Below, in pieces: positions 1 through 8,342 of a DNA stretch of 64,000 nucleotides. Source of the DNA: Occultella gossypii. GTDB taxonomy: Bacteria; Actinomycetota; Actinomycetes; Actinomycetales; Beutenbergiaceae. The position numbers were made by a program, and so were the translations under genes. How positions within the stretch are numbered: position 1 is the first letter of the stretch; every line of letters starts with the position of its first letter. The stretch is from the NCBI RefSeq assembly GCF_019947135.1, contig NZ_JAGSHT010000017.1, forward strand, positions 124,001-188,000, written 5' to 3'. Below the pieces are notes generated by a model. That model saw nothing but the letters and a program-made list of their open reading frames with translations. It had not been told where the DNA came from and ran no database searches.

Positions 1-1
1 G

Positions 2-100
2 ATCGGCGTCCCCGGCGGCACGGAACCCATTCCGCTGCCGCGCGACCTCATCCCCGAGGAAGCCGCCTGGATCCGAGGTACAGCCCAGCCGGGCAGCTGA
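2..100 (+). CDS. C-terminal end of an unidentified protein (partial)
   Basis: The window opens inside a reading frame that ends at a TGA at 98-100 and gives the last 32 residues of a protein. The fragment is proline-rich (IPLPRDLIPEEAAWI in the middle) and I do not recognise a family. Codon third positions are mostly G or C, like those of the neighbouring genes, so it is probably real coding sequence. It ends 137 bases before the LacI-type regulator on the same strand. Membership of the same sugar-related locus is a guess from position only. Confidence 0.5.
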   Translation: MGVPGGTEPIPLPRDLIPEEAAWIRGTAQPGS

Positions 101-215
101 CCGTCGCAGTTCGGATTCGAGACCGAGCGTGCGCTTGTGCGGCACATCCGGGCCGTGCGCCGCACAATCGCGCGCTCGCGGCCCAGCACCCCCTGGCGCC
201 TCCCCACGAAGGCCG

Positions 216-231
216 TGAAAGCGCTTACCCT
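216..231 (+). promoter_or_regulatory. LacI-type operator overlapping a leaderless -10 box
   Basis: TGAAAGCGCTTACC at 216-229 is a near-palindrome centred on GCGC, the usual shape of a LacI-family operator. It overlaps TACCCT (226-231), which lies exactly 6 bases before the ATG at 238, so transcription would begin on the start codon. A repressor bound here would cover the -10 box. The same core occurs at 1813-1826 and 18864-18877. Autoregulation by the gene at 238 is inferred. Confidence 0.65.
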
Positions 232-237
232 GGTGCC

Positions 238-1260
238 ATGCCCTCGGTCACCCTCAGCGACGTCGCCCGCGAGGCCGGCGTCTCCCTCGCGACCGCTTCG
301 CGCGCCATCAACGGCAGCGCCAACCGCACGGTCCGGCCCGAACTGCGGGAGCGGGTGCTCGCCGCGGCCGCGGCACTGCACTACTCACCGGACGCGAACG
401 CCCAGGCGATGGCACGCGGCCGCACCACCACGATCGGCCTGATCGTGCACGACATCGCGGACCCCTACTTCTCCTCGATCGCCGCCGGCGTCACCGCCGC
501 TGCCGAGCAGGCCGGGCTCATGGTCACCCTCGCGAGCACGGGCCACGACCCGGAGCGCGAGATCGCCTTCATCGAAGTACTCCAGAGCCAGCGGGCGCGG
601 GCGATCGTGATGGCGGGTGGCCGGACCGACGACGAGGCCGTCAACGACCGCCTCCGAGCCGCCCTCGCCGCCTACCGAGCCGGCGGCGGTGCGGTCGCCA
701 TGATCGGGCAGCCGCTGTTCGACGTCGACACGGTCGTGATCGAGAACGCCGCCGGGGCCGCGGACCTGGCCGGGGCGCTGCACGGCGCCGGCTACCGCCG
801 GTTCGCGGCCCTCGCCGGCCCGGCCGGCCACCTCACCGCTCGGGACCGGATGGACGGGTTCGCGGCCGGCCTGGCCACCCACGACGCAGCACTGTCCCCC
901 GAGCACATCGTGCGCTCGGCGTTCACCCGCGACGGCGGCTACGAGGGCATGCGCCAACTGCTCGAGTCGGGCGCCGCCGTCGACGTGGTCTTCGCCGTCA
1001 ACGACGTGATGGCCGTCGGTGCCATGGCCGCCGCGCGCGATGCGGGCGTCGCGGTCGGCACCGGGATCGGGATCGCCGGCTTCGACGACATCGTCACGCT
1101 GCGGGACCTGACGCCGTCGCTGACCACGGTGCGGGTGCCGCTGCTCGAGGTCGGGACCGCCGCCACCGAACTGACCCTGGCCGAGCCTGCGCTCGAGCCC
1201 CGCATCCAGCAGGTCGCGAGCACCGTGGTCCTGCGCGACTCCACGCCGCCGCGGACCTGA
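238..1260 (+). CDS. LacI-family transcriptional repressor
   Basis: This 340-residue protein has the full LacI layout. An N-terminal helix-turn-helix with hinge helix (residues about 3-60, VTLSDVAREAGVSLATASRA) is followed by a periplasmic-binding-protein-like effector domain starting near IGLIVHDIADPYFSS. Length and the C-terminal FDDIVTLRDLTPSLTTVR pattern are typical of the family. The sugar-type effector cannot be read from sequence. A matching operator overlaps its own leaderless promoter and recurs before the oxidoreductase at 1878 and the dehydrogenase at 18739, so it probably controls all three. A hairpin at 1303-1337 separates it from the convergent next gene. Confidence 0.93.
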   Translation: MPSVTLSDVAREAGVSLATASRAINGSANRTVRPELRERVLAAAAALHYSPDANAQAMARGRTTTIGLIVHDIADPYFSSIAAGVTAAAEQAGLMVTLASTGHDPEREIAFIEVLQSQRARAIVMAGGRTDDEAVNDRLRAALAAYRAGGGAVAMIGQPLFDVDTVVIENAAGAADLAGALHGAGYRRFAALAGPAGHLTARDRMDGFAAGLATHDAALSPEHIVRSAFTRDGGYEGMRQLLESGAAVDVVFAVNDVMAVGAMAAARDAGVAVGTGIGIAGFDDIVTLRDLTPSLTTVRVPLLEVGTAATELTLAEPALEPRIQQVASTVVLRDSTPPRT

Positions 1261-1302
1261 TCCCACCCGACTACGGCACGTAGACGCACCGCGACCGGCA
1301 GA

Positions 1303-1337
1303 TCGACGGGCGCGCGCACGCGCGCCGCGCCCGTCGA
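1303..1337. terminator. Bidirectional hairpin between convergent genes
   Basis: TCGACGGGCGCG (1303-1314) and its exact reverse complement at 1326-1337 form a 12-bp GC stem with an 11-base loop. It lies between the LacI gene, which ends at 1260, and the convergent gene ending at 1349. No T tract is present, as is common for high-GC actinomycete terminators. Confidence 0.7.
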
Positions 1338-1348
1338 CCGCTGGCGGA

Positions 1349-1639
1349 TCAGGCGGGCGGCGTCGGCGTCCCCGGACCCGAATCGGCCTCGGGAGCGGGC
1401 GCCGGAGCGGCGGGCGCCTCGACGTCCTCGTCGCCGTCGAAGCGGTCCTTGACGTCCTCGATCACGTCACCGGCCTTCTCCTTGACATCCTCGAAGACGT
1501 CCCCGGCCTTCTCCTTCACGTCCTCGAAGACGTCCCCGGCCTTGTCCGCGAGACCTTCGACGGCGGGGCCGACCTTGCTCTTCGCGCCCTCGAGCGCCTC
1601 GCTCGCCTTGTCCTTGAAGTCGTTGAACATGTCCGACAT
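1349..1639 (-). CDS. Small charged protein with 11-residue amphipathic repeats
   Basis: The start chosen is the ATG at 1639, which has GGAGG eight bases upstream; a longer frame to 1762 lacks such a site. The 96-residue product begins MSDMFNDFKDKASEALEGAK. It then carries tandem 11-mers of the type KAGDVFEDVKE, three consecutive copies around residues 35-65, and ends in an acidic Pro/Ala-rich tail. No signal peptide or membrane segment is visible. The repeat pattern predicts an amphipathic helix, as in LEA-like, apolipoprotein-like or CsbD/antitoxin-like small proteins of actinomycetes. I cannot assign a function. It is transcribed towards the LacI gene and away from the oxidoreductase. Confidence 0.75.
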   Translation of the reverse strand: MSDMFNDFKDKASEALEGAKSKVGPAVEGLADKAGDVFEDVKEKAGDVFEDVKEKAGDVIEDVKDRFDGDEDVEAPAAPAPAPEADSGPGTPTPPA

Positions 1640-1781
1640 CGATTCGTCCTCCGGGTTCGCATCGGTTGCTGCAGTGCGGGCCCAGCATGGCGCGATGGTG
1701 CGGTGGCCACAATGGGGAGGCCGACCCAGCACCCTGCCGACGACCATCCGCACCCGCCGCACTCACCCGAAGTGGCAGATC

Positions 1782-1826
1782 TTGACGTCCACCGACCCCG
1801 GCCGTACGCTACGGAAAGCGCATTCC
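1782..1826 (+). promoter_or_regulatory. Promoter with LacI-type operator for the 1878 operon
   Basis: TTGACG (1782-1787), a 17-base spacer and TACGCT (1805-1810) make a good sigma-70-type promoter. GGAAAGCGCATTCC (1813-1826) lies on the predicted transcription start. It is an imperfect palindrome sharing GAAAGCGC with the site in front of the LacI gene and, with flanks, TACGGAAAGCGC with the site at 18864-18877. Repression by the LacI protein at 238 is inferred. Confidence 0.7.
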
Positions 1827-1877
1827 AACGCGGGAGTGCTTCACTCCCCCACCGATTCCCAGGAGACGACGATCCCG

Positions 1878-3041
1878 ATGACGACCCGCACCCTCCGCAT
1901 CGCCATGAACGGCATCACCGGCCGCATGGGCTACCGCCAGCACCTGCTCCGCTCGATCCTGCCGATCCGGGAGGCGGGTGGCGTGGTCCTCGAGGACGGC
2001 ACCAAGGTGCAGGTCGAGCCGATCCTGGTGGGCCGGCGCGCGGACGCGGTCCGGGAGATCGCCGAGAAGCACGACATCGCCGAATGGACCACCGATCAGG
2101 ACGCGGTGATCGACGCCGACGACATCGACGTCTACTTCGACTCCCAGGTCACCTCCCGCCGCTATGCCGCGCTGACCCGCGCGATGCGCAACGGCAAGCA
2201 CATCTTCACCGAGAAGCCGACCGCCGAGACCCTCGAGGAGGCCATCCAGCTGGCCCGGCTCCGCAACGAGACCGGCGTCACCGCCGGCGTCGTCCACGAC
2301 AAGCTGTACCTGCCGGGCCTGGTGAAGCTGCGCCGCCTGGTGGACGAGGGCTTCTTCGGTCGCATCCTGTCCCTGCGCGGCGAGTTCGGCTACTGGGTCT
2401 TCGAGGGGGACCACCAGTCCGCCCAGCGCCCGTCCTGGAACTACCGCAAGGAGGACGGCGGTGGCATGACCACGGACATGTTCTGCCACTGGAACTACGT
2501 CCTCGAAGGCATCCTCGGCTCCGTGAAGTCCGTGGTCGCCAGGACCGCCACCCACATCCCCACCCGCTGGGACGAGCGCGGCGAGGCCTACGACGCCACC
2601 GCCGACGACGCCGCCTACGGCATCTTCGAGATCGCCGGCCCGAACGGCGAGGAGATCATCGCCCAGATCAACTCCTCCTGGGCCGTGCGCGTCTACCGCG
2701 ACGAGCTCGTCGAGTTCCAGGTGGACGGCACCCACGGGTCCGCCGTCGCCGGGCTGCGCAAGTGCGTCGCCCAGCAGCGCGCGCACACCCCGAAGCCGGT
2801 CTGGAACCCGGACCTGCCCGTCACCGAGCCGTTCCGCGACCAGTGGCTCGAGGTCCCCGCGAACGACGACCTGGACAACGGCTTCAAGCTGCAGTGGGAG
2901 GAGTTCCTGCGCGACGCCGTCGCCGGTCGTGAGCACCGCTACGACCTGCTCTCCGCCGCCCGCGGCGTGCAGCTGGCCGAGGCCGGGCTGGCCTCCTCCG
3001 CCGAGGGCCGCCGCATCGACCTCACCCCCATCACGCTCTGA
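1878..3041 (+). CDS. Gfo/Idh/MocA-family NAD(P)-dependent oxidoreductase
   Basis: The frame is open from 1449, but the supported start is the ATG at 1878, preceded by AGGAG and by the promoter at 1782-1810. The 387-residue protein begins with a Rossmann segment (IAMNGITGRMGYRQ). The characteristic FTEKPTAETLEEA (EKP motif) follows near residue 114, and then the alpha/beta substrate domain. Family members oxidise or epimerise cyclic sugars and inositols, including 3-keto-sugar chemistry. It is translationally coupled (TGATG overlap) to a TIM-barrel isomerase, a pairing often seen in such pathways. The exact substrate is unknown. Confidence 0.9.
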   Translation: MTTRTLRIAMNGITGRMGYRQHLLRSILPIREAGGVVLEDGTKVQVEPILVGRRADAVREIAEKHDIAEWTTDQDAVIDADDIDVYFDSQVTSRRYAALTRAMRNGKHIFTEKPTAETLEEAIQLARLRNETGVTAGVVHDKLYLPGLVKLRRLVDEGFFGRILSLRGEFGYWVFEGDHQSAQRPSWNYRKEDGGGMTTDMFCHWNYVLEGILGSVKSVVARTATHIPTRWDERGEAYDATADDAAYGIFEIAGPNGEEIIAQINSSWAVRVYRDELVEFQVDGTHGSAVAGLRKCVAQQRAHTPKPVWNPDLPVTEPFRDQWLEVPANDDLDNGFKLQWEEFLRDAVAGREHRYDLLSAARGVQLAEAGLASSAEGRRIDLTPITL

Positions 3042-3913
3042 TGGCGGACCTGAGCCGGCTCTCGCTGAACACGGCGACCACGAAGGCCTGGACGCTCGCC
3101 GAGGCGGTCGACGGCGCCGTGCGGGCCGGGCTGCCCGCCGTCGGGCTCTGGCGCGACCGGGTGGCCGAGGCCGGCCTGGAGAACGCGGCGAGGATCGTCT
3201 CCGACGCCGGGCTGCGGGTCTCCTCGCTGTGCCGTGGCGGGTTCATGACCGCCTCGGACGAGGCGGGCAAGACGGCCGCCCTGGCGGACAACCGGGCCGC
3301 GATCGTCGAGGCCGCGACGCTGGGTACCCGCGAACTGGTCATGGTGGTCGGTGGCCTCGGCGCGGCGAGTGCGCCCGGCGGGCCGGCACTGCCCGACGGC
3401 GACCGTGACCTGGTCGCGGCGCGGCAGCGGGTGGCGGACCGGGTCGCCGACCTGGCCCCGTTCGCGACCGAGCACGACGTCCGGATCGTCCTGGAGCCGC
3501 TGCACCCGATCTTCGCCGCGGACCGGGCGGTGCTGTCCACCATGAAGCAGTGCCTGGACCTGGCCGAGCAGTTCCCGTCCGAGACCGTCGGGGTGGTCGT
3601 GGACACCTATCACGTGTGGTGGGACCCCGACCTGCGCGAGCAGATCGCTCGGGCCGGCGCCCAGGGCCGGATCGCGTCCTACCAGGTGTGCGACTGGCTG
3701 CTCCCGCTGGCCGATGACGCGCTGCTCTCCCGCGGCTTCATGGGTGACGGCTACATCGACTTCCCGACGATCACGTCCTGGATCGCCGAGACCGGCTACA
3801 CCGGCGACGTGGAGGTCGAGATCTTCAACCAGCAGATCTGGGACGCCCCCGGCGATCAGACGATCGCCACCATGGCGGAGCGGTACGCGAAGCTGGTGCA
3901 ACCCCACCTGTAG
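3041..3913 (+). CDS. Sugar phosphate isomerase/epimerase family TIM-barrel protein
   Basis: The ATG overlaps the previous stop by one base (TGATG), indicating coupled translation. The 290-residue length fits the xylose-isomerase-like/AP-endonuclease-2 TIM barrel. Candidate metal ligands appear in order: E and H in IVLEPLHP, D and H in VVDTYHVWW, and a late glutamate in DVEVEIFN. The neighbouring Gfo/Idh oxidoreductase suggests joint processing of an oxidised sugar or cyclitol. Isomerase, epimerase, dehydratase and lyase-like members all exist in this superfamily, so the reaction is not resolved. Confidence 0.85.
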   Translation: MADLSRLSLNTATTKAWTLAEAVDGAVRAGLPAVGLWRDRVAEAGLENAARIVSDAGLRVSSLCRGGFMTASDEAGKTAALADNRAAIVEAATLGTRELVMVVGGLGAASAPGGPALPDGDRDLVAARQRVADRVADLAPFATEHDVRIVLEPLHPIFAADRAVLSTMKQCLDLAEQFPSETVGVVVDTYHVWWDPDLREQIARAGAQGRIASYQVCDWLLPLADDALLSRGFMGDGYIDFPTITSWIAETGYTGDVEVEIFNQQIWDAPGDQTIATMAERYAKLVQPHL

Positions 3914-3984
3914 AACAGGCAGCGCGCCGGGCCACTGCCACCACCCCGCATGCACGCCGTCGGCTGTGGCAGCCCGGGCGGGGG

Positions 3985-4069
3985 GTCGTCTGGATCCTGG
4001 GCAGCGTCGCGCTGGCCGTCGCCGGAGTTCTCGCCGTGCCACCGATCGCCGATGCCATCTGGTCGAGGT
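3985..4069 (+). pseudogene. Remnant of a single-pass membrane protein
   Basis: One frame reads VVWILGSVALAVAGVLAVPP and then a few residues to a TAG at 4067-4069. No start codon or N-terminal domain precedes it. The string resembles the transmembrane segment of the proteins at 11023, 12626 and 13088 (for example VSLIVAGVLTVPPP). It may be a decayed fragment of that paralog family; the match is short and hydrophobic, so confidence is low. Confidence 0.3.
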
Positions 4070-4143
4070 AGCGGACCACGGCCCGAGCGGACTGCTGGAA
4101 AGCCTCGGGCGCACCGCACCTCCAGGGCCTCGCAGTGCGCACG
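4056..4143 (-). pseudogene. Decayed C-terminal fragment of a fatty-acid desaturase
   Basis: On the minus strand one frame encodes AHCEALEVR and the next frame encodes FQQSARAVVRYLDQM. These match, in the same order, the C-terminal AHCEALGVR and LMQSYRAVTAYLNKV of the intact desaturase at 9736-10818. The nucleotide match is also visible directly: blocks around gaggtag, cacggcccg, ggactgc and agggcctcgcagtg recur in the same order. No start, no histidine boxes and a frameshift are present, so this is a relic and not a gene. Confidence 0.6.
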
Positions 4144-4208
4144 GTGCCGTCCACACAAGTTTCTCCAACACTCTTGTCCATGCGTGTGACGCGTACTAGG
4201 TTGTCGCC

Positions 4209-4994
4209 ATGCGCACCACACAGCCAATGGGGGCTCAGCACAATCAGGCCCTCGCCCGAGGTCTGGAGGTGCTGCGACTCCTCGTCGCCGAGGGCGTACC
4301 GCTGACCGCCACCGAGATCGCGCACCGGATGGGTCTGCACCAGACCTCGATCTCGCGCATCCTGGCCACGCTCAACGAGGTGGGATACGCCCGCAAGACG
4401 CCGGCCGGCTTCACCCCCGATTTCGGCGTGCTCTCGCTGGCGGCCGCCAGCGCCCAGTTCCCGCTGATCACCCGCCCCCGCGCCGTCATGCAGAGCATCG
4501 CCGCTCGCGCCGGCGGCATGAACGTCTCACTGGGCATGCTCTGGCGGGGCCAGATGATCTACTTCCTGCCCACCACCCATGCCGGCGAGACCGCCGACTT
4601 CTGGTGGCTCGACTACCCGCTCTTCCTCTCCGCGCCGGGCCTGCGGCTCGTCGCCGACATGCCCGACGATCAGGCGCTGGCACTGCTGCGCGCGTCCCGG
4701 GAACGCCACGGCCGCCGAGGCAACGAGGACCGCGTGCCGCAGAGCGACGAGGAGGTGTTGCGGTGGACGAGGGAACACACCTCCCACGACGTCCTGATCC
4801 TGCAGGAGTGGTCGCAGCCAGGCGAGACCAGCGCCGCCATCCCGCTGAACACCGGCGAGGAGTACCCCGTGGCGCTGGCCCTGGCAGGGCCGAGCGACGT
4901 CGCCGATGCCGCCACGCTGCGGCTGTGGCTGCACGACTTCCGCCGTGACATCGAGACGGCGCTGGCCGGCCCACCGGGGGTGACCCGCACCTGA
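4209..4994 (+). CDS. IclR-family transcriptional regulator
   Basis: The 261-residue protein has an N-terminal winged helix (residues about 12-65, ATEIAHRMGLHQTSISRILA) followed by the IclR effector domain with its RPRAVMQSIAAR start. TTGTCC (4174-4179), a 17-base spacer and TAGGTT (4197-4202) place transcription on the ATG, so the mRNA is probably leaderless. It lies immediately upstream of, and parallel to, the binding protein, permeases and fucosidase, and is the likely regulator of that module. Whether it represses or activates cannot be seen. Confidence 0.92.
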   Translation: MRTTQPMGAQHNQALARGLEVLRLLVAEGVPLTATEIAHRMGLHQTSISRILATLNEVGYARKTPAGFTPDFGVLSLAAASAQFPLITRPRAVMQSIAARAGGMNVSLGMLWRGQMIYFLPTTHAGETADFWWLDYPLFLSAPGLRLVADMPDDQALALLRASRERHGRRGNEDRVPQSDEEVLRWTREHTSHDVLILQEWSQPGETSAAIPLNTGEEYPVALALAGPSDVADAATLRLWLHDFRRDIETALAGPPGVTRT

Positions 4995-5117
4995 CTCCCG
5001 CTCATCGCATCTCCCGCTCATTCATCGGAACCGGAACCCTCCGGCTGGCCGCTCGACGGGGAGCACACCCACCAGCCGTTCGCCGATCCCCGGATCACGA
5101 AATCCCCAGGAGACACC

Positions 5118-6443
5118 ATGAACACGAGTTTCACCCTGAACCGCCGCACGCTGCTGACCGCGATGGTAGGCACCGCGGGCGCTGCCACCCTGGCCGCCTG
5201 CAACAGCGCCGACGGCGGCACGGACGACACCGGCGACGCCCCAGTCACGCTGCAGGTCTGGGGTGGTGTGCCCGCGGAGACCGGTCCGGACGACGTGATC
5301 GCCGCCTTCCAGGAGGAGTACCCCCACATCACCGTCATCTACACCCGATACGTCAACGATGACACCGGCAACGTCAAGCTCGACTCGTCCCTACAGGGCG
5401 GGGTACCCATCGATCTGTTCTTCTCCTACGGCGTCGGCAGGATCACCACCCGCGCCGAATCGGGTCTGATGGCCGACCTGACCGAACTGGTCAGCGCGGA
5501 CGAGGATCTCTCCCGGTTCGGCCCCGAGGCCGATCCGATGGCGAACTACGTCTACGACGGCAAGGTCTACTGCGTCCCGGCCGCGCTCTCTCCCCAGATG
5601 GTGTTCGTCAACGTGGACGCGATCGAGCAGGCGGGCATCGAGATCTCACCGGACTGGGACGTGGCCGAGTACCGCGACGTGGCTCGTCAGCTCTCCGCCG
5701 ACGGCGTGTACGGCTCCTTCGGCGCGCCCACCATCGCGCGCCCCACGCTCGGACCGAACGCGCTCTACAACGAGGACGGGACCGCGTCCAGCTACACGGA
5801 TCCGATCTGGCGTGAGGACATGCAGCTCAGGGTGGACATGCAGGAGGAGGGCAGCGCGCTGCCGATGGAGACGATCCTCGCCGAGAAGCTCACCGACTTC
5901 CCCCACCAGGCGTTCATCAGCGGACGGGTCTCGATGATCACCGCCCAGGCCTTCCTGCTGCGCTATATCAGCGACCGGGCCGAGTTCCCCCACGACTTCA
6001 TCACCCGGTGCCTGCCGCAGCCGGCCCCCACGAGCGGTGAGGAGTACTGGAACGGCGGCGCGCACGGGGATCAGCTCGCGATCAGTTCCGCGTCCGAGAA
6101 CCAGGAGGCCGCGTGGACGTTCCTGAAGTTCTGGGTGACGCAGGGTGGCGAGCACATGCTCAAGGGCGGCCGGCTGCCCTCGATCATCCCCGAGGACACC
6201 TCGGCCCTGGCCGGCGAACTCCTCGGCGAGAACGCGGAAGAGCTCTACGACGTGCAGTCGTTCGAGGACGTGCTCTTCGGCCGCGAGGTCAAGGTGCCGA
6301 TCGACACCATCACCGTTGCGGCGCGTGAGCTGGAGGACATCGCCGAAACGCTGACCACGTCCGCGTTGCTCGGCGACCTCACGGTGGACCAATGGGTCAC
6401 CGAGATCACCGCGCAGTCGGACGCAGCGATCGCGCAGGGCTGA
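5118..6443 (+). CDS. ABC sugar-importer substrate-binding lipoprotein (fucoside module)
   Basis: The 441-residue protein starts after AGGAG and carries an N-terminal export signal with twin arginines at 9-10 (NRRTLLT) and a lipobox LAAC with Cys28. It could therefore be a Tat-exported lipoprotein. The body fits the extracellular solute-binding protein family 1 fold (QVWGGVPAETGPDDVIAAFQ at the start of the mature domain). Its stop overlaps the first permease start. Linkage to a GH29 fucosidase suggests uptake of fucose or fucosylated oligosaccharides, which is inferred from context. Confidence 0.92.
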   Translation: MNTSFTLNRRTLLTAMVGTAGAATLAACNSADGGTDDTGDAPVTLQVWGGVPAETGPDDVIAAFQEEYPHITVIYTRYVNDDTGNVKLDSSLQGGVPIDLFFSYGVGRITTRAESGLMADLTELVSADEDLSRFGPEADPMANYVYDGKVYCVPAALSPQMVFVNVDAIEQAGIEISPDWDVAEYRDVARQLSADGVYGSFGAPTIARPTLGPNALYNEDGTASSYTDPIWREDMQLRVDMQEEGSALPMETILAEKLTDFPHQAFISGRVSMITAQAFLLRYISDRAEFPHDFITRCLPQPAPTSGEEYWNGGAHGDQLAISSASENQEAAWTFLKFWVTQGGEHMLKGGRLPSIIPEDTSALAGELLGENAEELYDVQSFEDVLFGREVKVPIDTITVAARELEDIAETLTTSALLGDLTVDQWVTEITAQSDAAIAQG

Positions 6444-7399
6444 TGCCGGTCTCCCCGGCCACGGCCCTGCCGGTCGAATCGCTCGTCGGGCCACCCGCGC
6501 CGGTGCGTGGCGGTTCGCTGTCCCGGCGCCAGGGTCGAGTGGGCTGGCTCTTCATCCTGCCGAGCATGACCGGGTTCCTGGTGTTCACCCTGGTCCCGCT
6601 GATCGCCGGGCTCGGGATCGCGTTCACGGACTGGAACGTGGTCTCCGGCCTCAGCGGGATCAACCTGGTGGGCCTGGACAACTTCCGTGGCCTGCTCACG
6701 GACCCGATGTTCTGGTCCTCGGCAGGTCGCACCCTGTTCTACGCGGGCCTGGCCGTACCGGGCACCATGGTGGGTGGCCTGCTGCTGGGCCTCGCCCTGA
6801 ACCTGGACGTGCCCGGTCGGGCGGTGCTGCGTGCGGTCTTCTTCCTGCCGCACATCGTGACCTCGATCGCCATCGGCATGATCTGGTTGCTCCTGCTCAA
6901 CCCGCAGAACGGAGTCGTGAACAACGCGCTGCGCACCCTGGGGATCACCGAGCCGCCGAGCTGGCTGGTCTCGGAGTCATGGAGCCTGCCCTCGTTGATC
7001 CTGATCGCGATCTGGTCCGGGGTGGGGTACTGCGCAGTGATCTACCTGGCCGGCATCCAGAGTCTGCCGCAGGAGCTGTACGAGGCGGCCATGCTCGACG
7101 GCGCAGGCGTGTGGCGCAGGTTCCGCACCATCACCTGGCCCTCGCTGATGCCGACCACCACGTTCCTCGGCGTCACCCTGGTGATCAGCCAGTCCCAGGG
7201 CTTCGGCCTGATCAACTTCCTCACCGCCGGCGGCCCCGGCACGTCCACCACCACTCTCTCCTACTACATGTACCAGGAGGGCTTCCAGTACTACCGCTTC
7301 GGCTACGCCGCAGCGATCGGCGTGATGAGCTTCCTCGGGGTGATCGTCGTCTCAGCCCTGCTCTGGCGCTACCAAAAAGGACGGGGCCTGTACACATGA
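6443..7399 (+). CDS. ABC sugar-importer permease, MalF type (fucoside module)
   Basis: I start this gene at the ATG at 6443, which overlaps the previous stop (TGATG). The frame is open slightly further upstream, inside the binding-protein gene. The 318-residue product has six predicted membrane segments and the cytoplasmic EAA loop EAAMLDGAGVWRRFRTITWP near residue 215, the ATPase docking site. It is the first of two permeases of a CUT1-type importer. No ATPase gene is in the operon. Confidence 0.92.
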   Translation: MPVSPATALPVESLVGPPAPVRGGSLSRRQGRVGWLFILPSMTGFLVFTLVPLIAGLGIAFTDWNVVSGLSGINLVGLDNFRGLLTDPMFWSSAGRTLFYAGLAVPGTMVGGLLLGLALNLDVPGRAVLRAVFFLPHIVTSIAIGMIWLLLLNPQNGVVNNALRTLGITEPPSWLVSESWSLPSLILIAIWSGVGYCAVIYLAGIQSLPQELYEAAMLDGAGVWRRFRTITWPSLMPTTTFLGVTLVISQSQGFGLINFLTAGGPGTSTTTLSYYMYQEGFQYYRFGYAAAIGVMSFLGVIVVSALLWRYQKGRGLYT

Positions 7400-8259
7400 G
7401 CGCCACCATCGCTCCGATCCGGACGCGGCGTCGACGCCGTGAACTCACCATGCGCTGGGGCGTGGGCGCCCTGCTGTGGCTGCTCGCCGTCGCGTTCGTG
7501 GTGCCGTTCGTCTGGATGCTCTCGTCGTCGCTGAAACGCAACATCGACGTGTTCGTTGTGCCGATGAACTGGATCCCGGATCCAGTCCAGTGGCTGAACT
7601 ACGTGGAGGTCTGGATCGGCTCCGGATCGCTGCTGCGCTTCTTCGGCAACTCCCTGCTGGTCTCCGGCACCAGCCTGGTCGGTGACCTGCTCACCGCCTC
7701 GATGGCCGGCTACGCCTTCGCGATGCTGCGCTTCCGCGGCCGGGACCGCATCTTCTTCATCTACCTGGCCACCGCCGTGGTGCCGAGCCAGCTCCTACTG
7801 GTCCCGCGGTTCATGTTCTTCCAGCAGCTCGGCCTGTACAACACGCTGTGGGCGCTGATCCTGCCTGGCCTGTTCACGCTCTACGGCACGTTCCTGATGC
7901 GTCAGTTCTTCGTGGCATCACCGCCGGAGCTCGGCGAGGCGGCCCGCATCGACGGCGCGAACGAGTGGCAGGTGTTCTGGCGGATCTACCTGCCGCTCGC
8001 CCGTCCCATGCTGGCGGCACTCGGCATCATCAGCTTCGTCGGTTCGTGGAACGACTACGAGACGCCGCTGGTGATGCTCTCCACCGAGAACCTGTACACG
8101 ATCCCGCTCGGCCTGACCACGTTCATCGACGGTGACGGTGGCCTCTCCGCCGGCCTCGCGATGGCGGCCTCGTTCTCCGCCGTGCTGCCATTGATCGTCA
8201 TCTTCCTCTTGTTCCAGCGTCACTTCGTGGCGGCACTGGCCCACACCGGCATCAAGTAG
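7396..8259 (+). CDS. ABC sugar-importer permease, MalG type (fucoside module)
   Basis: The ATG at 7396 overlaps the preceding stop in an ATGA arrangement. The 287-residue protein has an arginine-rich cytoplasmic N terminus, about six membrane segments and the EAA loop EAARIDGANEWQVFWRIYLP. It pairs with the permease at 6443 to form the membrane channel of the importer. A hairpin follows at 8274-8299 before the fucosidase gene. Confidence 0.92.
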   Translation: MSATIAPIRTRRRRRELTMRWGVGALLWLLAVAFVVPFVWMLSSSLKRNIDVFVVPMNWIPDPVQWLNYVEVWIGSGSLLRFFGNSLLVSGTSLVGDLLTASMAGYAFAMLRFRGRDRIFFIYLATAVVPSQLLLVPRFMFFQQLGLYNTLWALILPGLFTLYGTFLMRQFFVASPPELGEAARIDGANEWQVFWRIYLPLARPMLAALGIISFVGSWNDYETPLVMLSTENLYTIPLGLTTFIDGDGGLSAGLAMAASFSAVLPLIVIFLLFQRHFVAALAHTGIK

Positions 8260-8273
8260 GCGCGCGCTCGTCC

Positions 8274-8299
8274 CCGCGGGCAGGGCAGGAGGCCCGCGG
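8274..8299 (+). terminator. GC hairpin between permease and fucosidase genes
   Basis: CCGCGGGC (8274-8281) and GCCCGCGG (8292-8299) form a perfect 8-bp stem with a 10-base loop. Because the next gene runs the same way, this may be a partial terminator or an mRNA-stabilising element that sets the transporter to enzyme ratio. Confidence 0.5.
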
Positions 8300-8342
8300 T
8301 GACGCTGAGCGTCCGGCCCCACGGATCGGCGAGGATAGCGCC

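Noticed and set aside
385-1266. Long antisense open frame opposite the LacI gene
   Set aside because: Low-complexity Gly/Arg/Val composition and no homology-like motif; it is a GC-driven shadow of the real gene.
1449-1877. N-terminal extension of the Gfo/Idh gene to 1449
   Set aside because: It would cover the antisense repeat-protein gene and the promoter and operator at 1782-1826; the ATG at 1878 has its own ribosome site.
3950-4189. 79-residue plus-strand frame in the gap before the IclR gene
   Set aside because: No ribosome site, unusual composition and overlap with two different relic signals in other frames.
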